From positions 1 to 12,645 of the forward strand of contig JBCCQN010000230.1 in NCBI GenBank assembly GCA_039024315.1: DNA of 12,645 nt, in the 5' to 3' direction. Within the stretch, counting starts at the first letter, position 1. Each line of letters begins with the position of its first letter. This stretch comes from JBCAWW01 sp039024315. GTDB taxonomy: Bacteria > Bacteroidota > Bacteroidia > J057. Positions 1 through 6,362 of the stretch are shown here, piece by piece. Under the pieces are notes generated by a model. It saw nothing but the letters and a program-made list of their open reading frames with translations. It ran no database searches and was not told the DNA's origin. A program made the position numbers and the translations under genes.

Positions 1-591
1 CGGGTTCTGAACGTCGACAGTGCGAAAAGCGTGCAGCTGACCAATGTCGAAGCAACCAGGAAGCAAGCTGTCATCGCGAACGGCTTTATCTACTGGATCG
101 AAGAACGCGGCCCCGATCAGTTGGTGAACGCACCATTGCCCGATCTGCAACCGGTGTTTGACAACAACAACATGGTGTCGCTGACGGCCGGGCTGCTCGG
201 GTTCCATACCGACGCTTACTCCGTACTCCGCAAGTGGAACGAAGAGGCAGGCGTTGTTTCGGTGAGCCGGTACAGCCAACTTCTTCCCCAACCCGTCATC
301 GAAACGGCGGCCCTTTCATCAGGAACGCCCACGGGCCCCAACTTTGCCCTTCAAGAAGGAGGCTTCCTGTGGGTGGAGTTCGACAAAGCCCAGGTGCTTG
401 ATCTTGGTATCGGTGCGTGTGCGGAAGTCGACCTGATCAGCGGCGTGAACGTCGTCAGCTTCAGCTGCTTCCCAGATGATTATTCGGCTTACCAACTGCT
501 TGCTGAGCTTGGCACGGACACGGTCAATGCCGTGCGTGTGCTGGATGCAAAGGCTGGCCTAATGGTCCAACGTTTGGCTTTCAGATCTTGA
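1..591 (+). CDS. Partial repeat-containing protein of unknown function, C-terminal side cut at a suspected junction
   Basis: The frame is open from base 1, so the gene starts outside the window. The GTG at 31 is only an internal codon. About 196 residues are visible. They hold two imperfect copies of a module of about 90 residues. Each copy begins with an aromatic strand (GFIYWIE near base 82, GGFLWVEF near base 358), continues with a strand NMVSL or NVVSF, then a short helix (DAYSVLRKW, SAYQLLAEL), then a strand VVSVSRYS or VNAVRVLD. This resembles tandem beta-rich modules at the C-terminus of large secreted proteins in environmental bacteria; no catalytic motif is visible. G+C (about 57 percent in the first 60 bases) and third-position use are higher than in the rest of the window. 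The second module stops abruptly after MVQRLAF, where the first has another 28 or so residues, so the TGA at 589 is probably not the native stop. Confidence 0.55.
   Translation, partial: RVLNVDSAKSVQLTNVEATRKQAVIANGFIYWIEERGPDQLVNAPLPDLQPVFDNNNMVSLTAGLLGFHTDAYSVLRKWNEEAGVVSVSRYSQLLPQPVIETAALSSGTPTGPNFALQEGGFLWVEFDKAQVLDLGIGACAEVDLISGVNVVSFSCFPDDYSAYQLLAELGTDTVNAVRVLDAKAGLMVQRLAFRS
82..575 (+). repeat. Two imperfect tandem copies of a module of about 93 codons
   Basis: Within the partial gene, paired motifs recur at nearly constant spacing: GFIYWIE and GGFLWVEF are 92 residues apart, NMVSL and NVVSF 93, the short helix 91, and VSVSRYS and VNAVRVL 89. The first copy runs from about 82 to 357. 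The second starts at 358 and is incomplete. The identity is at protein level and is low, so this is an old domain duplication rather than a recent DNA repeat. Confidence 0.5.
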
Positions 592-806
592 AAAAATTGA
601 TGATAGTCCAGCGCTTCAATATGGACCTCCGCAGATTCGAGCCCTTCGCTATTGACAGCACTGATGATCAGGTTGAAAGACTCTCCAGATTTAAGGTTCT
701 GGCTATTTCCGTCCAACTCTGTAGTTACTGATAAAGATTCAATGGTTTGAGGGCTGCAGGCGACACAAAGTACAAGAAGTACCATGCTGATTAATTTTAA
801 TTGCAT
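489..806 (-). CDS. Truncated lipoprotein, N-terminal part only
   Basis: The gene starts with an ATG at 806. Residues 1-17 form a lipoprotein signal peptide: MQLK, a hydrophobic core (LISMVLLVLCVA), then Cys17 as the likely lipidated residue followed by Ser. The -3 position is Cys rather than the usual Leu, so the lipobox is not perfect. After it come about 55 residues with alternating beta-strand character (SFNLIISAVNSEG, SAEVHIEAL), as in an Ig-like extracellular fold. From about residue 76 onward the frame is antisense to the repeat protein and is probably not native. The real protein was therefore probably longer and is cut at the junction. It lies downstream of the AraC gene on the same strand with a 73-base gap. 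Function unknown; outer-membrane or periplasmic anchoring is inferred from the signal. Confidence 0.5.
   Translation of the reverse strand: MQLKLISMVLLVLCVACSPQTIESLSVTTELDGNSQNLKSGESFNLIISAVNSEGLESAEVHIEALDYHQFFQDLKAKRWTIRPAFASSTRTALTVSVPSSASSW
565..600. other. Suspected chimeric or rearrangement junction
   Basis: Two unrelated genes on opposite strands both lose sense here. The plus-strand repeat protein breaks off in mid-module and meets a stop at 589. The minus-strand lipoprotein reads sensibly from 806 down to about 575-580, then continues into residues that are only the antisense of the repeat protein and include a low-complexity Ser/Thr/Val tail. Base composition and codon style also change at this point. 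The exact base cannot be fixed by eye. Confidence 0.5.
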
Positions 807-825
807 AATCTAAACTGTTTGTTTT

Positions 826-839
826 GCCTAAGTTTAGGC
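826..839. other. Short inverted repeat between the AraC and lipoprotein genes
   Basis: GCCTAA and TTAGGC are separated by two bases; a real hairpin would open to a 5-bp stem with a 4-base loop. A second weak dyad, GTCTCA (858-863) and TGAGAC (874-879), lies right after the AraC stop codon. Neither is followed by a clear T-run on the minus strand, so a terminator call would be weak. Confidence 0.2.
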
Positions 840-879
840 TCAAAATCAGCTTTAAGCGTCTCATTGGAAGCATTGAGAC

Positions 880-2025
880 CTATTGAGACATTTCTTTTTT
901 GTATGCCGATGGCGAACGCCCCGTCACTTTTTTAAAAATACGATTGAAACTGCTTTTTGACTTGAATCCGCATTCCATCGCAATTCCTAGTATCGAATAA
1001 TGAGCAAATGCAGGATCCGCAAGCCTTGCTTTGACCTCCTCTACACGATACTGATTGATCAAGTCGTAAAAGCTCTGTTTTATAAAATGATTGAGGAGTG
1101 CAGAAAGCTTTTTATCCGTAGTGGGAATCAAGGTAGCTAATTGATTTAGGCTCAGGTCTTCCTTAAGAAAGGGCCGTTCTTCAGCCAGTACTGTCATTAA
1201 GCGCTGTTTTAATCGCTCAATTTCTTTTTCACTGACATTAGTTAGATGATGCGATTGGGCCTCTTTGAGGCCCCTTTTAGGATCCTGACTTTGTGGATAT
1301 AGGAGATAATCAGGTATTAGTATCTGCGTCTGAGCTGAACCATAGTACCATAGATAGACATTGAGTCCAATGAGTACCAGACTAACCAAATAGGCCGAGC
1401 CAAACGCCATCTCAAACCCAATTAGCTCTAAAATGGCTAGGATCAGGTTTACAGAAACGGTTAGCACTACTCCAATCAACAATACTCTTACCCATGAAAG
1501 ATCGCCCTGAGGGAGCTTAGCATACTGCTGTCGCATATTTCGACGATACCTTTGCCAAACTTGAAAGCTTAACCAGCAATACAGCAGTAAATAAATAGCT
1601 TGTAGTTGTAGCCAAAATTCATGCGCCTCAATCATACGACGATATTCTGCCCAAAATCCTCCTACCCAATAGCTAATGGCCAGCGGCAAGCTAATGGTCA
1701 AAAAATATATTCCAAAAGGCACAAAATGTTGCCAATTGTCTCTTAATGGCTTAGAAACCTTCGCTGAGAGTGATTGTAGATACACCCAAAATAACGGCCC
1801 GACCAAAAAACCAATGGGATCAGCCACTAACAAACTCAAGGCGTACAAAGCATCTAGTCTATTTAACGCGCTGTAGTCCTGCGCGATCGCAAAAAAAATA
1901 CAGACAAAAATCAAAGCCAGAATTTGCTTAGGCCGTTGAGCTTTTCTCGACCTAAGTAGCGAAATAAGAATGATCATGTTGACCACCATCCCTACAGTCA
2001 ACAATAGATTGATCAATTGGCTCAT
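880..2025 (-). CDS. AraC-family transcriptional regulator with an N-terminal seven-helix membrane domain
   Basis: The protein has 381 residues. Residues 1-230 contain about seven hydrophobic segments (around 5-24, 34-48, 60-84, 100-121, 138-154, 178-202 and 208-228), followed by a linker. Residues 280-378 form a two-helix-turn-helix AraC/XylS DNA-binding domain. The second HTH signature is clear near residues 344-374 (SILGIAMECGF, SFNRIFKKVTGRSPSAYKK). This architecture is common in Bacteroidota: a membrane sensor with a cytoplasmic DNA-binding tail. The ligand is unknown. The gene is divergent from the molybdenum hydroxylase operon and shares its 200-base upstream region, so it probably regulates that operon; this is inferred from position. 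The ATG at 2025 is chosen because the first hydrophobic helix begins directly after it. Length is normal for this architecture. Confidence 0.9.
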   Translation of the reverse strand: MSQLINLLLTVGMVVNMIILISLLRSRKAQRPKQILALIFVCIFFAIAQDYSALNRLDALYALSLLVADPIGFLVGPLFWVYLQSLSAKVSKPLRDNWQHFVPFGIYFLTISLPLAISYWVGGFWAEYRRMIEAHEFWLQLQAIYLLLYCWLSFQVWQRYRRNMRQQYAKLPQGDLSWVRVLLIGVVLTVSVNLILAILELIGFEMAFGSAYLVSLVLIGLNVYLWYYGSAQTQILIPDYLLYPQSQDPKRGLKEAQSHHLTNVSEKEIERLKQRLMTVLAEERPFLKEDLSLNQLATLIPTTDKKLSALLNHFIKQSFYDLINQYRVEEVKARLADPAFAHYSILGIAMECGFKSKSSFNRIFKKVTGRSPSAYKKEMSQ

Positions 2026-2127
2026 AAGCTTGGGTTATGAAGGCATTTACTCTGAGACGATTGTATTTCTCCATTTTGGACAAGTCGCCCCAATTTTTCT
2101 TTTACCAGTCTAAACAATAACAGCATA

Positions 2128-2153
2128 TTAGCTTTTTTATATAAAAGGGCTAA
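2128..2153. promoter_or_regulatory. 26-base dyad in the AraC/iorA divergent promoter region, possible operator
   Basis: The outer arms TTAGC and GCTAA enclose an A/T core (TTTTATATAAAA). Every position pairs when two G-T pairs are allowed. The centre lies about 85 bases before the iorA start codon, inside the 200-base region 2026-2225 that separates the divergent genes. It could be an operator or a promoter core. I see no clear Bacteroidota TAnnTTTG element. AraC proteins more often bind direct repeats, and an A/T-rich dyad can occur by chance. Confidence 0.3.
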
Positions 2154-2225
2154 TCACTATTTTTAGTTACCCTGAGTTTGGTAGAAAAGTATAGCCTCTA
2201 AACGCCCCAAAAGAATAAAAAAGAT

Positions 2226-2717
2226 ATGATCAGTCTACAAATAAACGGCGAGACCTATGAAGTAGATGTCGCTCCTGCCACCCCATTGCTCTGGGTGATC
2301 AGAGAGCAAATTGGCCTCACTGGCACCAAATTTGGCTGCGGCATGGCACAGTGTGGCGCTTGTACCATCCACCTAGAGGGGCAGCCGATCCGTTCCTGCG
2401 TAACTCCCTTGGCCGCCGCCAAAGGCAAAGCTATCACTACTATCGAAGGCATCAAAGATGAACAGGGTTTACTTCATGCGGTGCAAGAGGCGTGGATTGA
2501 GGAGCAAGTACCGCAATGTGGCTATTGTCAATCAGGGCAAATCATGTCGGCAGTAGCTTTGCTGAACGATAATCCCAATCCTTCGGAGGAGGAAATCGAC
2601 CAAGCCATGAAAGGTAATATCTGTCGTTGTGGCACCTATCCTCGGATCAAACGCGGCATTCAAAAAGCCGCGGCTTCGCTTTCTGCTAATCCTCAAATAC
2701 TAGCTGAAAATGGGTAA
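2226..2717 (+). CDS. iorA: Small [2Fe-2S] subunit of a molybdenum hydroxylase (isoquinoline 1-oxidoreductase alpha-subunit type)
   Basis: The protein has 163 residues, the usual size for this subunit. Residues 1-75 form a plant-type ferredoxin domain with cluster ligands Cys38, Cys43, Cys46 and Cys58 (CGMAQCGACTIHL). Residues 76-150 form the helical [2Fe-2S]-binding domain with Cys98, Cys101, Cys133 and Cys135 (QCGYCQSGQIM and CRCGTYPRI). All eight ligands are present. The subunit passes electrons from the molybdenum cofactor in the large subunit to an outside acceptor. There is no FAD subunit and no cytochrome gene alongside, so the acceptor is unknown. The iorB start lies inside the end of this gene (8-base overlap), which indicates translational coupling. 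The symbol reflects family type; the physiological substrate is not shown by the sequence. Confidence 0.9.
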   Translation: MISLQINGETYEVDVAPATPLLWVIREQIGLTGTKFGCGMAQCGACTIHLEGQPIRSCVTPLAAAKGKAITTIEGIKDEQGLLHAVQEAWIEEQVPQCGYCQSGQIMSAVALLNDNPNPSEEEIDQAMKGNICRCGTYPRIKRGIQKAAASLSANPQILAENG

Positions 2718-4908
2718 GTGGACCAGGCGCGCCTTTATCGGCGCAGGGATTTTGACCGGAGGCGTATTGATCATGGGCGTAGCCATCCGCCCTGGCAAGC
2801 GGATCGGCAAAGTGATGGGGCTCATCGCCGAGGAGGATGAAACCGTCATCAATGTTTGGCTCAAGATCAATCCAGACAATGTTATCACGGCCATCCTACC
2901 GCATGCCGAAATGGGTCAGGGTGTGCATACTGCCCTCATGATGATGTTGGCCGAAGAATTAGAAGCAGACTGGGACAAATTACGCTTCATGGAAGCCCCT
3001 GCGGATAAGGAATACGCCAACTACGTATTGGCCAAAGGCTTTATGGGAGAGATGTTCAACATCCCAAGCTTTCTTGACAAGACGGTAGATGGCGCATTGC
3101 TCATGGCCACTAAGTCTATGGGATTGCAGGTTACAGGGGGTAGTGCCTCCGTGCGCTTTACGGGTGCAGCCGGTATGCGCGTAGCAGGAGCTTCGGCCAA
3201 AGCGGTACTTCTCCAAGCCGCAGCTGACAAATGGAGCGTTCCGCTAGCGGAACTAAGAGCAGAAAAGAGCTACATCTATCACGATAAAAGTAATCAGGCT
3301 GGGCCTTACGCAGATTTTGCCAAAGAAGCAGCAGAACTAAGCGTTCCGGCGAAGCCGAAGCTCAAAGCACCAGCCGACTTCAAAATCATTGGCACCTCCC
3401 CTCCAAGGATTGATATACCTGCCAAAGTGGATGGAACGGCTCAGTTTGCCCTAGATGTCAAGCTGCCGGACATGAAATACGCAACCATCCAATCTCCACC
3501 GGTTTTTGGCGCAAGCCTCAAATCTGTGGACCAGACTAAGGTCCAAGACATGGCTGGCATCCACAAAATACTCGAAATTGGCGATGCAGTCGCTGTGGTA
3601 GCAGACGGTTATTGGCTAGCCAAACAGGGCTTGGGCAAACTCCAGATTGATTACAACACCAATGGAAATGAAGGCTTAAATCAAGCAGACATCTACGCAA
3701 AGTTTGCTCAGGCTTTAGACCAAAGGGATCAGCTCAAGACCGATCTTGAGGTGGGTAATCCTCTCAAAGCGCTCGAAAGCGGCGAACTAGCAAGCACCCA
3801 CGAGGCAGAGTATCGCGTACCTTATCTTGCCCATTCTGCTATGGAGCCGATGAATGCAACGGCTACATTTAAAGATGGCAAATGCGAGGTCTGGGTAGGT
3901 TGTCAGAACCCACTCGGCTTTAGAATCGCGGTGGCAGATGCTTTGGGGCTTAAACTTGAGGATGTCACGCTCAACAATATGATGATGGGCGGCGGCTTTG
4001 GTCGTCGTAGCGAAACAGATATTGCGGTTCAAGCGGCTTTGATCGCCAAGGAGCTTGATTATCCGGTCAAGCTAATATGGTCACGGGAGGAAGATACCCG
4101 TCAAGACTACTATCGCGAAGCCACGATTAGCCGTTTTAAAGCGGCCATGGATGAGCAGGGAATGCCGAAAGTTTGGCTCAACCAGTTTGTCTACAAAATG
4201 CATCCCGCCGAAGGTTCGCATATCCCTTACGCTGTAGAGCATCAAATGCAGCAGCATACGGATGTGGAGTTACCGATTCCTTGGGGCAATTGGCGTAGTG
4301 TTGCCCACTCCAATCATGCCTTCTTTACGGAGTCTTTTATCGATGAATTGGCTCATCAAGCGGGGGCAGATCCCCTTGAATATCGACGTTCCTTGCTCAA
4401 GGAAAACCCCAAGGTGCTTAAAGTCATGAATATGGCCGCTGAAAAAGCCAATTGGGGAGAAAGCATGCCAGAGAATCATGGCCGTGGGATTGCCGTACAT
4501 ACCTCTTTTGGTACTACCGTGGCCCAAATAGCCGAAGTATCCGTGGTAGACGGCAAGCTCAAAGTGCATCGGGTAGTCTGCGTTGCTGATCCCGGCTATG
4601 CTGTCCATCCAGACAACTTTATTGCCCAAATCGAGGGGGGCGCAGTTTACGGTTTAACGGCTGCTATGCATGGCGCGATCAATATCGAAAATGGGGCAGT
4701 GGTTGAAAGCAACTTCCACAACTACCAAATGCTCCGCATGGACGAGTCTCCCGAGTTTGAGACTTACATTATCAATAGTTATGATGCCATTGGCGGTGGG
4801 GGCGAGCCCGGTACGCCTCCTATTGCACCAGCTGTAGCCAATGCAATCTTCGCCGCTACCGGCAAAAGAGTGAGAGAACTACCATTTAAGGACGCAGATT
4901 TGAACTAG
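2710..4908 (+). CDS. iorB: Large molybdopterin subunit of a molybdenum hydroxylase (isoquinoline 1-oxidoreductase beta-subunit / aldehyde dehydrogenase type)
   Basis: The protein has 732 residues, normal for the IorB family. It begins with a twin-arginine signal (TRRAFIGAG at residues 5-13, then a hydrophobic stretch to about 25), so the folded complex, with its small subunit, is probably exported to the periplasm or anchored at the membrane. Cofactor-binding motifs are visible: AEMGQGVHTALMMMLAEEL (66-84), GGGFGRRSETD (427-437) and GGGGEPGTPPIAPAVANAI (695-713). Glu699 in the last motif is the expected catalytic base of xanthine-oxidase-family enzymes. The family hydroxylates N-heterocycles or oxidises aldehydes using water as oxygen donor; the sequence does not tell which. 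It is co-transcribed with iorA (8-base overlap). Maturation genes such as a XdhC-type insertase are not in the window. Confidence 0.9.
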   Translation: MGKWTRRAFIGAGILTGGVLIMGVAIRPGKRIGKVMGLIAEEDETVINVWLKINPDNVITAILPHAEMGQGVHTALMMMLAEELEADWDKLRFMEAPADKEYANYVLAKGFMGEMFNIPSFLDKTVDGALLMATKSMGLQVTGGSASVRFTGAAGMRVAGASAKAVLLQAAADKWSVPLAELRAEKSYIYHDKSNQAGPYADFAKEAAELSVPAKPKLKAPADFKIIGTSPPRIDIPAKVDGTAQFALDVKLPDMKYATIQSPPVFGASLKSVDQTKVQDMAGIHKILEIGDAVAVVADGYWLAKQGLGKLQIDYNTNGNEGLNQADIYAKFAQALDQRDQLKTDLEVGNPLKALESGELASTHEAEYRVPYLAHSAMEPMNATATFKDGKCEVWVGCQNPLGFRIAVADALGLKLEDVTLNNMMMGGGFGRRSETDIAVQAALIAKELDYPVKLIWSREEDTRQDYYREATISRFKAAMDEQGMPKVWLNQFVYKMHPAEGSHIPYAVEHQMQQHTDVELPIPWGNWRSVAHSNHAFFTESFIDELAHQAGADPLEYRRSLLKENPKVLKVMNMAAEKANWGESMPENHGRGIAVHTSFGTTVAQIAEVSVVDGKLKVHRVVCVADPGYAVHPDNFIAQIEGGAVYGLTAAMHGAINIENGAVVESNFHNYQMLRMDESPEFETYIINSYDAIGGGGEPGTPPIAPAVANAIFAATGKRVRELPFKDADLN

Positions 4909-4953
4909 TTTCCAAAGCTCTTCTACTGCGTAGAACGCTCAAACATTTGTCTA

Positions 4954-4985
4954 TAGGCCGAGTTTTATTGATAAGACTCGGCCTA
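4954..4985. terminator. Strong hairpin between iorB and the DUF2461 gene
   Basis: TAGGCCGAGT (4954-4963) and ACTCGGCCTA (4976-4985) are perfect complements. The stem extends inward by one G-T and three A-T pairs to leave a TTGA loop, giving 14 pairs. It lies 45 bases after the iorB stop and ends 7 bases before the ATG at 4993. No T-run follows on the plus strand, so it may be a terminator without a tail, a transcript-end stabiliser, or a structure that limits translation of the next gene. Confidence 0.5.
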
Positions 4986-4992
4986 CTTCATT

Positions 4993-5658
4993 ATGGATAA
5001 ACAACTCATCTACGACTTCCTGCAAGATCTCTCGCTCAACAATTCTAAAGACTGGATGCACGCTAACAAAAAGCGCTATCAGCACGCCAAGGATATTTGG
5101 TTAGCTGAGATCGCCAAAATATTGGATCGCCTGAGTCAACATGAACCAAGTTTTGCTACCATAGAGCCAAAGAAGACGGTTTTACGTATCACCAACAACC
5201 GTCGCTTTCATCCCGACAAACCGCTTTATCGCGATAATTTTGGCTGTGCGCCAGTGGCCAATATGTTTGAGCCAACCTTTTACATTCATATCAGTCCCAA
5301 TGATTCTTTCATTGGTGGAGGCCTGCACCGACCTCCTAAAGAAAATCTTGAAAAGGTCCGTGCTGCGGTAGATTATGATGGTGAACGTCTCAAAGAAATC
5401 ATCCAAACCGAAGCCTTTCAAAGCTTTTATGGCGGATTTTCTCAAGATCCTCATATGCTCAAATCAAGCCCGAGGGCTTATTCAGCGGACCATCCTCACA
5501 TAGATTTGTTGAGGCGAAAGAGCTTTACGGCGATTCGGCCCCTTAGCCAAGCTGAGTTTGTCTCAGAGGATTTTGTTGATTTGGCGGAGCAGGCATTTCT
5601 GACCGTCAAGCCTTTCAATGATTATTTCAAACAGGCCATTGAGTTTGAAATGGCATAA
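4993..5658 (+). CDS. DUF2461 family protein (TIGR02453 type)
   Basis: The protein has 221 residues, the normal length for the family. Recognisable family features are the N-terminal helix with FLQDLSLNNSKDWMHANKKRY (residues 9-29, partly), the core motif with RITNNRRFHPDKPLYRDNFG (residues 65-84), a strand segment TFYIHISPNDSFIGGGLHRPP (95-115, partly) and a C-terminal helix ending near residue 220. It appears cytoplasmic: no signal peptide or membrane segment. The biochemical function of the family is not established. The gene follows iorB after 84 bases containing a strong hairpin and precedes the glycosylase gene by 92 bases, so it may be its own transcription unit. The ATG at 4993 fits the expected family N-terminus. 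Confidence 0.85.
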   Translation: MDKQLIYDFLQDLSLNNSKDWMHANKKRYQHAKDIWLAEIAKILDRLSQHEPSFATIEPKKTVLRITNNRRFHPDKPLYRDNFGCAPVANMFEPTFYIHISPNDSFIGGGLHRPPKENLEKVRAAVDYDGERLKEIIQTEAFQSFYGGFSQDPHMLKSSPRAYSADHPHIDLLRRKSFTAIRPLSQAEFVSEDFVDLAEQAFLTVKPFNDYFKQAIEFEMA

Positions 5659-5659
5659 A

Positions 5660-5747
5660 GAATTTTTGAATGGATGAGTTGTTGAATTTTTGAAAACAGC
5701 TCCTTTGTCCCCTTCATCTCTTCACCTAATCAACTATTCAAAAACTC
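5660..5747. repeat. A/T-rich intergenic repeats between the DUF2461 and glycosylase genes
   Basis: GAATTTTTGAA occurs twice in direct orientation (5660-5670 and 5684-5694, 24 bases apart). A near match in inverted orientation, TTCAAAAACTC, lies at 5737-5747 just before the next start codon. Reading the right copy on the minus strand gives GAGTTTTTGAATAGTTGA, similar to GAATTTTTGAATGGATGA at 5660. The copies could form alternative hairpins that touch the glycosylase ribosome-binding region. They may also be members of a dispersed intergenic repeat. Confidence 0.4.
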
Positions 5748-5750
5748 CCC

Positions 5751-6362
5751 ATGTCGCCTCAGCAGCATCTTAGCCAAGCCGATCCGCAGCTCAAAACCAT
5801 CATTGAGACCCTCCCTGCCCCTGATTTTCCAGCGCCAAATGACCCGTTTTATGATATGGTGAGCTGCGTGGTGGATCAGCAGTTGCCGCATCGTTCGCGA
5901 GGAGCGATGATGAAAAAACTGAAGCACATCCTTAGCGGAGCGCCAGTAGTTCCCGAAACCATCCTAGTCTTGGAGGAAGAAGCCTTTACTGCTCAAAAAA
6001 TCGCCAAAGCCAAATATGAAACCTTGATGCGGCTCGCACATTATTGGCAAAGTCAGGCTCTATCGGTATTAGAATGGCAATTACTCTTGGATGATGAGGT
6101 AAGGGAGATGCTGGCCAAAGTCAAAGGTATCGGCCCTTGGACTATTGATATGTTTTTGTTATTCACTCTGCAAAGAGAAGACATTTTTCCCGCTGATGAT
6201 TATCATCTCAAACTCATTATGGCCGATCAATATGAATTGGACCCCAAATCAAAATTAAAGGCCAATATGAAGGAAATTGCGACTGCTTGGTGTCCCCATC
6301 GCTCCCTTGGGGTACGTTATTTACTTGACTGGAAGACTTATCTCAAAAAGCTAAACAAATGA
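5751..6362 (+). CDS. HhH-GPD DNA glycosylase, AlkA / 3-methyladenine glycosylase II type
   Basis: The protein has 203 residues, typical of the short bacterial AlkA-like enzymes that lack the E. coli N-terminal domain. It has the family helix with VVDQQLPHRSRGAMMKKL (residues 40-57), a helix-hairpin-helix (LAKVKGIGPWTIDMFLLF, residues 121-138) and the Gly/Pro-Asp loop FPADD (146-150), which contains the catalytic aspartate. It should remove alkylated purines by cleaving the N-glycosidic bond in base excision repair. One oddity is Pro46, where most relatives have Ser after the QQL/QQI pair. The stop codon overlaps the DUF763 start (ATGA), so the two are translationally coupled. The ATG at 5751 is the only start placing the full N-terminal helix in frame without a long leader. 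Confidence 0.9.
   Translation: MSPQQHLSQADPQLKTIIETLPAPDFPAPNDPFYDMVSCVVDQQLPHRSRGAMMKKLKHILSGAPVVPETILVLEEEAFTAQKIAKAKYETLMRLAHYWQSQALSVLEWQLLLDDEVREMLAKVKGIGPWTIDMFLLFTLQREDIFPADDYHLKLIMADQYELDPKSKLKANMKEIATAWCPHRSLGVRYLLDWKTYLKKLNK

Noticed and set aside
4270..4629. Open frame on the minus strand inside iorB
   Set aside because: It overlaps conserved molybdopterin-domain coding sequence and shows no protein-like features.
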